From Geosiphon pyriformis (lineage: Eukaryota > Glomeromycota > Glomeromycetes > Archaeosporales > Geosiphonaceae): DNA of 64,000 nt. The DNA lies in NCBI GenBank assembly GCA_016748015.1, contig JAAOMT010000429.1:278743-342742 (forward strand). The letters are read 5' to 3'. Shown here in pieces: positions 36,978 to 47,926 of this stretch. The notes under the pieces are model-generated. The model was not told the origin of the DNA, searched no databases, and worked only from the letters and a program-made list of their open reading frames with translations. The position numbers were made by a program, and so were the translations under genes. Position 1 is the stretch's first letter; each line of letters opens with the position of its first letter.

Positions 36978-37802
36978 ATGATACACAATTGTGATAATTA
37001 AATCATGTAATACACCAAACTCTGTAACATTCAAAAATTTGCCAAATTTGTAAAATTTTACAAAATAATTTAATAATTTAATAATTTACCAAAATAATTT
37101 ATAGTTCATAGAAACAACTTGTAGTTAGCTAAAATGTATTTTTGAATTCATTAAAACTATAGCAAAAGTAAAAGTGCAAATTCAAAAACTAGTATTATAA
37201 CAAGTTGTATAAAAAAAAACTTTTCTTTTCAAGAAAATATATCTCAGTCAGAATTATCTTATCTTACCTTAGGAATATTTTTACTTTTATCAATAAAATA
37301 AATACTTCGAAAACAAAATTATTAATTATTTGTACTTCAAATTTTCTAAAACTTAACTAATGTTTTGAGATTGATTAGCTATCAATTTCAGTAATCTATT
37401 AGTGACTCCAAGCCTAAATAGAAGATAATTTTCTTAATGAAATTTTTGTTTTTTTATATTTCTTTTATTTTCTTTTACTTTTCTTATTATATATATTAAA
37501 ATAGCCTACAGATGAAATTTCTGTAGAAAAGTTGACTTTTACAGCAAAGTAACTACATATTTTTTAGTGAGTTTCCAAACAAGCAATTCCTGAGAAAAAG
37601 TTGACTTTTACTGCAAAATAACTATACAAATAATTGGTATGGAATTGGCTATTCAATTTATAAGCCTAGGAATTCAAATTATAGAAGATAATTTAAAAAT
37701 AAATTTAGTTATTGAAGGTTCAATAGCTTCTAGTAATAGCAAATTCACAGCAAAACAATATTATTAACATTCAAAAAATGAGACCAAAAATCTCTAGTAA
37801 CA
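36978..37802 (+). mobile_element. Right fragment of the older, split LTR
   Basis: It lacks the first 150 bp of the LTR (found at 26731-26883), then matches the rest and ends in CTAGTAACA, the best preserved LTR end here. It is more diverged from both gypsy LTRs than they are from each other. Confidence 0.88.
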
Positions 37803-39268
37803 TTAGTTATATGTAATAAGTACATAAGTTATGTTTAGTTAGAATTACGCAATTTGTTTCTTTGTATTAGATAATGATTGGATTGTATTTGTTAAATAAA
37901 AAGAAAAATATATATTTAAATATGACAAAAATTTTTAGATTTAGCAAACTTTTAAAGATTAATAATTTATTAATTAAACATTAAAAGTTATACAACTTTA
38001 TTTTAATAAATTACTTATAATATTTGATACTTTTTATTAAGTTTAAAATTCATAAAAACAAAGTTATAATTTCTAAAAATATTAAATTAAATTGCTTATT
38101 TTTTAAAAATTTTAAAACTTTAAAAATATATTTAAAAATAAAACAACTTTTTTTACTATATATAATTATAAATTAAGTATTATTTAAACAAAGTAATTAA
38201 TACTAAGAAAATTAAAACAAAATTTTAATAAAACTAAAAAAATATTTTTTTTTTTTTACTTAATTTTTTTATTAAATTATTATTTTTAATATATTTTCAT
38301 TTATAACAATAAAACTAATAAGCTTTTTTATTAGTAGTTTAGCTACAAACAAAATTAAAGTAAAAATTTGCTTAAATACCAAAAAAAATTTATGTATATT
38401 TATAAAAGTATTAATAAAAAAACTAAGAAGCTTATATTTAAAACTAATATAATTAACTTATATATTGGTTTTTTGATCATAAATATATTAAATTTTAAAG
38501 TTCTTAAAGTGTCCAAATTGTGAAATAGTATTAATAAAATATTAAATAACTAATAATTTAAATAATTTTATTGTAAAAAAACTTAATATATTTATTTTAA
38601 TAATTTAAATAATACTAATATTATAAATAAAATAATTTTACAACATATATATATTTAGTTATACAATTTATTTAAACTATTGTTGTTAATATTTTTTAAT
38701 ATTATAAGAAATAATAAAACTTTAAAGCTTTTTTTATTTAAATTAACTATTTTAGAATATTAGATTGCTAAATCTGTAAAAAAAATTTTAATCTGGTTAA
38801 GTTTTTTATTTTGAATGTTAATATTTTAGTAATTAATAAGAAAAATTTCGAATAATAAGTTAAAATTTATTAAAAAACTTTTTTATTAAGTAGATAGTAT
38901 TAAAAATGTTTTTATTTTCTTAAAATTTCTTAATATTATTAAATTATATTAAGTTTAGATTAAACAAAAGATTTAATAATAATTAAAAAAATTGTAATTA
39001 ATACTGTTTTTAAAGAAAACAAATATCTATATAAATTAAAAAATAATTATTAATTAATTTCTCTGATATTTTGGCTTTATATAATAAAAAACATGTATTA
39101 TTTCTTATAATTTAGTGTTTTATGCTTGTATTACATGTGTTATAATTTAATTTGAATTTAAAAATTCAAAAATAATGCTATTTGTTTGATTTTTGTTTTT
39201 AATAATGTTGATTTGTAATAAGTAAGTTTGTTTTTGCAAAAATATATTATTTGTAATCAATCTAGTCA
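37803..39268. other. Decayed AT-rich DNA, possibly LINE 3' tail then unknown
   Basis: 37803 to about 37910 may continue the LINE after its stop at 26702, since the old LTR inserted 28 bp after that stop; it ends in an A-rich stretch. The rest is near-pure A/T with no readable frame. Confidence 0.45.
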
Positions 39269-41377
39269 TATTAATATAATATGTTATTTTGAATAAAATA
39301 ATTTCCAAATTGTTTTTAGATTCTGCTTTATTTTTATTAAAATAAATTCTTTTTAAACTGAAGCATTGCAAGATAATAGCACAATTGTTGGTAAGTTTAA
39401 TTGTTTATTTGTTGAATTGGTTAAATATAATTTGGGACAGGCTGCAACAAAATCAGACAAAGTGAACATTTGATTACATGGGCTCAAAATGGCTGGTGTG
39501 GCTGAAAAAATAACATTTTGAAAGCTTTGTTTTATTTAAATATCAATTGCATTTAATTATCATAAAGTTATAATACATTTAATGTAGTATTATCTCTATA
39601 TAAAAATATCATAAAACTTATTTACATTAAATCTACTATAGAACCAAAGAATTAAAGAAGTATTTTAAAAAAGGCTCAAGGAGAAAAAATTGCCCCTTAT
39701 GTTTTTNNNNNNNNNNNNNNNNNNNNNNNNNNNNNNNNNNNNNNNNNNNNNNNNNNNNNNNNNNNNNNNNNNNNNNNNNNNNNNNNNNNNNNNNNNNNNN
39801 NNNNNNNNNNNNNNNNNNNNNNNNNNNNNNNNNNNNNNNNNNNNNNNNNNNNNNNNNNNNNNNNNNNNNNNNNNNNNNNNNNNNNNNNNNNNNNNNNNNN
39901 NNNNNNNNNNNNNNNNNNNNNNNNNNNNNNNNNNNNNNNNNNNNNNNNNNNNNNNNNNNNNNNNNNNNNNNNNNNNNNNNNNNNNNNNNNNNNNNNNNNN
40001 NNNNNNNNNNNNNNNNNNNNNNNNNNNNNNNNNNNNNNNNNNNNNNNNNNNNNNNNNNNNNNNNNNNNNNNNNNNNNNNNNNNNAAGTCTTTCTTTTTTA
40101 TGTAACTAAAAATATTTTTAAAAAAGAAGTGAATCATTGAATTTATAGCAAAAGAAAATTATTGGCTGCTAATTATTATTTCTATTTAGATAATTTTTTA
40201 GAGCTTCATCAAAATTCCTGAATTTACTAATTGATTCGCAATTGCCCATTTCAACCCCAAAATAAGGTCCATTATGAAATAAAGTTCCCGGAACTTCGGT
40301 TATTGATTGACCAGCATTACACTCCTAAAGAAAAAACTTGTTTTTTAACGCCATTACCAAAAAATTCTTAGTCCAATATAAATTATCACTAACCATATTC
40401 TCATCAGAATACTGCGAATTCAACCATTCTTCTCTTTGACTTGACATCAAAGGAGAAGAATTACAGTCCCAATACGTATTTGGGTCGTCATCAGCAGCAC
40501 AATCACAATTACTCAATGGCTCAATCCAAATTTCAGTACCAAAATGTTTCCACCCCTTTGAAGACGATGGAAAGTGCGGCACATGATCATTTCCATGGGT
40601 AAAGCGGCGATGATTGATTCCTTGGTTGAAAAAATTGCGAAGGTGCTCGTTTCCAATTCTCGGAGCTCCATAAGTAAAAATACCTTGCCCTATTTCGCTT
40701 AAATTAACATCCGGCCAAATATTCTCCCTCTTGATTAAAAAACTTCCAATTGCCCATAAAAACCCAGCAATAGAGGCATATGCTTTTATATGTGTAGTTA
40801 AAAGATTTTTTAATATTAAAATAATAAATAATTCTTACTAGATACTTTATAATAGAAAATTTTGAGGAAACTAACCTCCACCAAGACCATGTCCCGTAAA
40901 CATAATATCATACCATTTAGTTACTCTTGGAATTTGAATTAAAGATGTTTTAATAGCTTCGAATAAAATAGGAAATAATAATTCCACATCTTTCAATAAT
41001 TGCGAGTCCACAAGAATTTTCTCGTCAAAGTTTGGAAAATTTTTCAAACGAAGCGGTACTTGTTTTGAGTTTCTAGAAGCCCATTGTTCTTTCGTTAATT
41101 TCTAATATAAAAAAAAAGCATTATTATCTCCGAATTTTATTTGATTTAAAATATTAAAGGGGTTGAGATAGTTACTGGCCCCGCAAACATAATCAATAAA
41201 GCGCTATATAGTGGTGAGCGTAAGTAAAATTGAACCTCCACTAATGAACAGTGTTTGAAAGATATTAATTTGTTTAAGAGAACTTTCATTTAAGACAAAT
41301 TCTTTTCGGAAATCAAAAACCTTTAAATTGTAAGCCAGGCACTTTTGACCCAAGATTATTTAGACCGAGGCAGTCAA
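39269..41377 (-). repeat. Right arm of the large near-identical inverted repeat
   Basis: Reverse complement of 18438-20774, including the lipase introns, with no mismatch noticed outside the N run. Diverged homology continues outward to about 42530. Confidence 0.9.
39707..40084. other. Assembly gap (378 N)
   Basis: The flanks match 20337-20342 and 19725-19730 of the other arm, so the missing DNA should correspond to the reverse complement of 19731-20336 (606 bp). The N run is shorter than that. Confidence 0.98.
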
Positions 41378-41705
41378 ATGCATTTATCATGAATGCAACT
41401 TGCGAGGAAACCATTAACTCTTCATTATTAGGTAAAATTCGGCTCTTGGGTAGTGATTGTGAACGTTTTTTGGTTTGATTGATTTTAAGTGGGATATCGA
41501 TTTGATTTATCCAATTAATCATAGTAGGAGAGGTGTAGTTTATATCTAGTTTTTTATCCTTTTGAATAACTTTAAAGGCTACCCAGCTGCTGTGGTTTTC
41601 ATGCATCAAAAAATAAAAAACTGATGCCATAAAAATTGCAGTAATAATCTTGAATTTTTCCCGAAAATTGACCTTGAAAGGTATTTGATTAATAAAAGAA
41701 CTCAT
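40169..41705 (-). CDS. Class 3 lipase-like protein with Ser-to-Gly at the nucleophile, copy 2
   Basis: Exons on the minus strand are 41705-41321, 41240-41176, 41101-40876, 40782-40394 and 40324-40169. They have the same intron sizes as copy 1 (80, 74, 93, 69 bp) and give 406 residues. The start MSSFINQIPFKV is the first in-frame ATG and is shared in style with copy 3, not copy 1. It has a signal anchor (FKIITAIFMASVFYFL), GHGLGG in place of GHSLGG, and keeps Asp in GNDHVPHFP and His in KHFGTE. From 41377 downward it looks identical to copy 1. Above that, the first part of exon 1 differs at many sites and is closer to copy 3 (for example KDKKLDINYTSPTM versus KDKKLDIKYTSPAM in copy 1). Role unknown, probably non-hydrolytic. 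Confidence 0.9.
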
Positions 41706-41959
41706 TTTATTAATCTTCAAGAAGGATATAACAGAGCTTCATGGAATATTTTATAATTTTTTTAAGATGCACTAAATAAAGTTCCTATAGATCGAGCCTA
41801 ATTGTTTTTTTAGAACATCTTATAAAGGAATAGATAATGTAATTTTATCCTCTTTTTGAAAATATTTCCCCGACCACCTATCACATTATATCTTGTATCC
41901 TTAAATCTAAATTATAAACAAACCTATTATATTTTATTCCTTTTTATTTTAAAATTTTA

Positions 41960-42960
41960 TTCAGCTTGAAAACCTTAAGAGCGCGAGTTCGTTCACGACA
42001 ATATGATCTAAAAGTGGCACTGTCTTCTTGATAATCTTCTTCAGCTTGATGACTGAATGTTATTTTTTTTGATTTCGACTTCGAAAAGGGTCCTTACTAA
42101 GAACTAGGAAGAATAGCATTTTAAGATTATTTATCTAGTCAGCTCATTACTCTTTGTTGCTATTTGATATTTCGAGTTCTAATTAAAAACAGTATATGTG
42201 TCATTTAGATTTGCTACTGTGAAATCTATAGTTTTATGTCGCATATAGAGCGTGCTGCAACAAAACCAGACAAAGTGAACAAATAATTGTGATTGAAAGA
42301 TATATTTTCTTCTTGATCTTTTTTTCGGCTTCCTCCTTGGCATCCAGCATACCATCATCGTTATCCCTGATGTTGTCAAGATTGTTGGAATTAATCAGAT
42401 AGGAGATATTCTACTTGAATTTTTTTCTTTCTCTAATTGTTGCTTAGTTTGTTCTAATGTAGTTTTAATTTTTGCTAGCTCTCCTAGAACCTTAGATTTA
42501 ATCTCTTTACCTGACTCTTTGGTGTAGTCTTCTGGGTTGTTTTTTTTGAAAGCGATTCTTTCATTTTCCATGGCATCTACCATCATTTCCCTTCATATTT
42601 AGGATACATAAGCACGGTAATCTCAGATTCAGATTGAGTAGGGACTCCCACTTCTTCTTTCCCTAGCGTAATTTTAAAAACGACATCATGACAAACATCA
42701 TTCTCTTCCATCTTTTTCATTGGCTCCTTTAACATTTCTCGCAGCTTAGCTTTAGTTTCGGCATATATGGCATTAATTTCATTAGGTAATTTATTTTAGT
42801 GGAAATTAGCACGAACCCCAAATCATTATGTAATTTAGCCATTATCTTGCTTTTTCTGCAATCACTTTAACTTGGTTAGGTTGGAGGGCTTCTGATATCT
42901 GTTTCATTTGCTCTTTGTGAGCAGATGCACAAAGCATATAACATAGCGTTAAGATCGGAT
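41960..42960 (-). pseudogene. Relic of a coiled-coil/acidic protein gene, copy 2
   Basis: This is the longest version of the relic. Reading down the minus strand: AHKEQMKQISEALQPNQVKV (about 42920), NAIYAETKAKLREMLKEPMK and on to ITVLMYPKYEGK (42780-42593). A frame change follows, into MMVDAMENERIAFKKNN and LAKIKTTLEQTKQQLEKEKN (42586-42395), a coiled coil. Then comes an acidic/basic stretch, an apparent acceptor TTTTGTTGCAG at about 42255, and the C-terminal piece EEDYQEDSATFRSYCRERTR near 42000. At least one frame break and several stops are present. Unknown family; it might be an active gene elsewhere in the genome. Confidence 0.55.
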
Positions 42961-44491
42961 TTTAATAATCAAATTAACCAATTCTTTGTACATAGTATTA
43001 CTAGTTGAAATTTGAAGATAAAAACATTATCGAATGACATTTCTTTTAAATTTAGCAAATCATTATTGAACGTTTTAATTATTTAATATTTAATTATGCA
43101 CAGATTAATGCAGTAAAACAAATAGTTTCAGCTGAAACTTATAGTTTCTGAATAAAATTCTAAAGAACCACTATAACAATTAAAGATTAAGAAAATCATT
43201 GAAAGTTAGTATGATTTCAAAATCGAGAAAATTAATTAATGTTATTTATATTTTATATGAAAGAGCTTATCATTTTCAAGAAATATATTATATAATAAGT
43301 TAACAATATTTCCATTTTAAATATAGATTTAAATAAAGAAAAAATTCTATTCAAACCAATTAAAGTCAGTCCTATTAATTTAAATTATTTTTAACAGTTG
43401 TTTATTCAATAAATTGCAAAAACAAGTCTTTTTCCTTTTTAAGCTAATTCTAACAAAATATAAATTAAAACAGAGAAAGAAATGTAGAATTAACTTAAAT
43501 TAATGAAATGTAAAAAGAAAATGGATATTTATTTTAAGATATTAAGATGGATTTAAAAAGCAAACAATCAAGCCAATAATCAATTTATTAATCTGATAAC
43601 AGTTAATTTTAAAAATAGAGTGGCTAAAATATCTAATATTAATAACTAAAGATAATTAATAAATAAAGTTAATTATTATAATTTCTTTGTGTAAAATATT
43701 TAACTTAACAATATATTTAAAAGCAAAAATAGTGAAACAACATTTTATTGAATTTTTTAAGTTACAAATTTATTTTTAAACTTTAAAATAAGACTTAAAT
43801 CAGTTTACAACTTTATTTTTATAATTTATAAAAATAAATAATTTTTTTTTCATAAATTTGGTTTTAAGAAAAATCTTTTAATTATTATAATTGTCTTATT
43901 AATCATGTATTAACTACTTATTATTTTTTACCTGATCAATAGCTTATTTATTAACTAAGTTGTTAACTTCTTTATTGAATGCAAAACAAAAAATTTTTAA
44001 TTTATAAAAAGTATCAATTTCTATTAAATTTATATTGATAAAATTAGCTTTAAAATTTAAAATACTTATTTTAAATAAATTCCTTTTGTTTTACCAATGT
44101 TAAATAACTCATTTAGTTCATTTATTCCAGAAACTTACTTTAAACAAAAGAATAAATAAATAATGATAATGTTCTCGGTAATTCTCGGTAAAACAAAAAG
44201 TGATCTCTGATCACCTTTATTTTCCCATTCAAACACAGATATTCAGAAGTTCCAATGGCATATAATATTCACAAACGGGGATATTCAATTTACAGGAGAT
44301 TTTTCTTATGTTAGGATAAAAATGGAAAAAATCCTTTTAATATACAATTTTCTTCTCTTGATTCTTGGTATATCTGTATGAAATGCCACCTTTTCAAGTT
44401 TCAATACAATTCAAATTAAGATTCAAGAAACATCAATCACTATTTTTAGAACAAATTTTTTTAAAGGTTTTGACCAAACTCAATGTTAATC
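42961..44491. other. Intergenic AT-rich stretch
   Basis: No coding series or repeat structure recognised. Confidence 0.6.
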
Positions 44492-44722
44492 TCAAAATAA
44501 TTGATTAAAAACTACCGGGAAAATCGGAATTCTTTCCATTTTAATGGGATCCGCAAAGAATCCCAAGCAATCCACTGTCCATACATTTTTTTGTATGTCA
44601 ACTCCTTCCAGTTTCGCGTTTGTAGATTTTAGGATTGAATAATGTTTAAGGTCAAAAAAGGAGAAAGCCAGTCCTCGAGAATCAAAAACCCAAAGTAACA
44701 CTAAGCCTATCAACAAAATCAT
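44492..44722 (-). CDS. Possible small secreted or membrane-anchored protein
   Basis: A 76-residue frame starts at ATG 44722-44720. The N-terminus MILLIGLVLLWVFDSRG is hydrophobic and could be a signal peptide, followed by KLEGVDIQKNVWTVDCLGFF and ending PIFPVVFNQLF. Only one Cys is present, so it is not a typical disulfide-rich effector. Base composition is higher in G+C than the flanks, which favours a real exon; it could also be part of a longer spliced gene. No family recognised. Confidence 0.35.
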   Translation of the reverse strand: MILLIGLVLLWVFDSRGLAFSFFDLKHYSILKSTNAKLEGVDIQKNVWTVDCLGFFADPIKMERIPIFPVVFNQLF

Positions 44723-46149
44723 ATACACAAGCAGTTGTGGAAGAGGCTGATTGTAGATTGATTACTTAATCATACAACAGACTTCTAAAATTGGCTGTAT
44801 ATGATTATATTTCTTGGGAATTTTAGAAGAATCTATTTATTCCCAGTCTATCCGTCGATATGGTTTTTGCGATGAGAATAGCGTGATGATGCATGCATGA
44901 AAATTGAAAAATCTTGCCCTGTTTCGACTTTACATTACCATCATGATAAAAAAAATCACAATTTCGATAGTTCTAGACTTACCGTTTGTGTGATTGAAAA
45001 AACTAAACTTCCTGATAATCTAAATTAAAATATCATCCCATCAAAGCAATTCTTTTCATCAAGAATTTGGTAATTATCTGAATGTCTCCGATAGGTTTGG
45101 AAATATGGAATTTCATCCAATTAATAATGAAATTTTTTCCATTAATCGAATAATAGTTGGTCAAATTCTTGAATTTTCAGAATTGAACTCAGGCTTTTGA
45201 GTCCAAAAATCAAACCTTCAAAATTTCCTTTTCAAAGGAAAATTTTTCCCAGGAAACAAAAGTACCGGTAAACTATCCAGTTTAATTTTAAACAAAATGG
45301 CTTAACGCTATTCCATGAGAGCTTGGTGCTAAATATTAAACCTTAACCTGATCATTGAATCAACTTTCTTGGCTCAATATTTCTGCACCATGCCGATTTA
45401 CTAATTATTGCAAACCATTTCTGGAAAAAAAGGGACAATACCGTGATTTCGATAAGACCTTTAACAAATCAGAACTCAATATACCTTTTTATTGTTCCGT
45501 CATTGTTCACATGAAACTGGACGAGATTGAATAATTGTACAACGCTAGATTTAATCCTGGTAAAACGCTGACCGTTTTCTGACAGTATCACCATTTATTT
45601 CTTAACCAGGATTTGTGTTTCATGCCTGAAACTCGAAGATCTGTGCCCCTTTTTTTGGCGACAATCACCTTTTTAACAGTCTATATCAAATTTCAAGCAA
45701 TAAAAAATCTATTTCTGTTGAAAAAGAAACAACCAGCCAATAGAAGTCAATGAAAGAGAAATAATTGGCGATTATTAATGACTACAATGATATACAAATG
45801 AAACATAACATCAATTCCCTTCCGTTCTATACGATACAATGTTCGCATCTTGCCTGCATCTTGTTGCTACACCACTTCTTTAATGCGAAAAACAAAATTT
45901 CTAGTTTCGCACGAAAAAAAAAGGAATGATCACTAATAGTGAAATATTTAGCTTGCTAGCAACTTTTTCTATGATATCACTGGCGTAAGTCCTCCAAAAT
46001 CGACTTTCATCATGCCATTGCGTCACATGTGTCTGCCATCGACAATCACTACATAAAGAAATGGAATCCTGCTGAACTTTCCCAAACGAGACAGCATAAA
46101 ACCAAAGTGACCATTACCTACAACCATTAAAATTCCTTTTTTTGAAAAA
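44723..46149. other. Intergenic stretch upstream of the BTB-TLDc gene
   Basis: More balanced in base composition than most of the window, but no spliceable frame was found. It likely contains the promoter and leader of the gene at 46150. Confidence 0.5.
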
Positions 46150-47926
46150 ATGACAACCACAAACCGCTATTTCCCATTTCTTTCCCGCGATTTTTCAAAA
46201 TTATTGGAAAGTGCACAAAACCCAGATATATGCGTAAAAGTTGGCAGAGGAAATTTAACAAGAAGTTTTCGTTCCCATTCTTTGATATTACATGCACGAT
46301 CAAATTTGTTTGCGAAACTTTTGGCAGATAAAACAACCTTTAGTCCGTCAGAGGGTGAAGATTTAGAGCCAAAATTACCGGTAGTTAGTGGTCAAAAATT
46401 GGAGTTGTTGACACCAGCAGTATTCGAAATACTTCTTCGGTAGGTAGTTCGAAATTCTTCATCGACAAAGATTTCACGCTCAAATGTCTTATTCCCATTT
46501 CAAACCTTAATTCAATTTCTATAAATCAAATAGATATATATATGGAGGAAGTTTGCCGCTGGAAAATCGATGTGGTCGGCACATATTGGACCTTCTCGTC
46601 GGTGCTGACTTGCTAGAACTTCCAGAAATTCTCATTGAAATCCAAGACCATTTAATAAAAAATAATGGGGATTGGTTAGTGGAAAATTTCGGTCTAATAA
46701 GCCGAACAATAATGGAACATCCAAACTTTAAACCATTATACGAATCATATAAAGATATAATACGAACGAGGCCTGAAGGAATTTTCCAAGCCAAAGACTT
46801 CTTAATAATACCACAGTCAACCCTTATTGAAATCCTCAAAAATGATGATGTTGCCATGGAAGAAGTGGATATCTGGAAGCGAGTGATAGAATGGGGAAAT
46901 GGACAAACACCAAATCAAAATCGAAATACGGCCTCATGGTCTTTACTTGAATTCGCTCGTTTACAAAAAAACCTCGAAAATTGTATACCACATATCAGAT
47001 TTTTTCAACTTTCTTCATCAGAATTTCAAGATCACGTATTCCCCTATCTGGAAATTTTGGGAAATCAGCTCTCGACGGATATCTTAAGTTACCATTTAAA
47101 GCCAGGATACATTCCAAAAACACCAGTTGCACCACCACGATATGGAACGAAGAGTATGATGATTGCAAAAATGGTTCCACATTATCATTTTGACTCGATA
47201 ACAATCAATAAACGACATGCAGCTTTAATTTCCATCTGGCTTCGTCGAAAAGAAAACGAAACTCCCTCAAAGTTTCGGAGTCAAGAACCGGCGATTGAAA
47301 ATAGTCTTGAATTCAAATTACTTTTACGTGGCTCTCGCGATGGTTTTACACCCAAAGAATTTCATCGACTATGTGACTCAAAAGGTGCTACATTAACAGT
47401 TATAAAAGTACGTGGAACTGGTGAAATATTGGGTGGTTATAATCCTTTGGATTGGAAAGCAACAGACGAAGGAAAATACCAAGAAACCAAAGATAGTTTT
47501 ATCTTTTCCCTTGGGGAAAATTTTCCAAAGTCGGCAATACTATCCCGTGTTGCGGAATCAACACAAGCAATATATTATAATAAGGTTTGGGGGCCTAGTT
47601 TTGGAGTATTTGATTTAGCTTTGCATGGTAATTTTTCTGGAGATGGGTTATGCCGAAGTTTAAAAGGACAATATGAAAATGAATTACGGCCACGAGAGTG
47701 TGAGGATTTTTCTGTGGAAGAATATGAAGTATTTCAAGTCATTGATCATGAACAATTTAAAGAGGAGAGGGGGTTAACAAGCCGAAAATTATTTGTTTTT
47801 TTAATGATAGCACTCACGTTTTTCTTATTTAGCCTAAGTTTTTGTATTTATAATTTGTGCACTTCTACATGTGGTATTATAGAAACTATAGAACGGATGA
47901 CAAGAGGTTTAATAGTAATTTATTGA
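46150..47926 (+). CDS. BTB-BACK-TLDc protein with C-terminal membrane helix
   Basis: Two exons (46150-46439 and 46534-47926) join across a 94-bp GTAGGT..TAG intron to give 560 residues. The BTB fold covers about residues 15-115 (PDICVKVG, SHSLILHARS; the intron falls in EILLRYIYGG). The BACK-like region follows to about 230 (IWKRVIEWGNGQ). The TLDc domain spans about 320-500, with HAALISIWLRRK, FKLLLRGSRDGFTPKEFH, GEILGGYNPLDW and FSLG. TLDc proteins are linked to oxidative stress protection and V-ATPase control; BTB-TLDc proteins are greatly expanded in mycorrhizal fungi. Unusually, residues about 515-538 (LFVFLMIALTFFLFSLSFCI) form a clear membrane helix, so this one may be tail-anchored with BTB and TLDc facing the cytosol. 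The 22-residue end after the helix is short, as in tail-anchored proteins. Confidence 0.93.

Noticed and set aside
39690-40137. Open frames on both strands across the N run
   Set aside because: They consist of unknown residues and exist only because N codons are not read as stops.
46519-47618. Several short frames on both strands in the BTB-TLDc gene
   Set aside because: Overlap a strongly supported coding frame and have no domain of their own.
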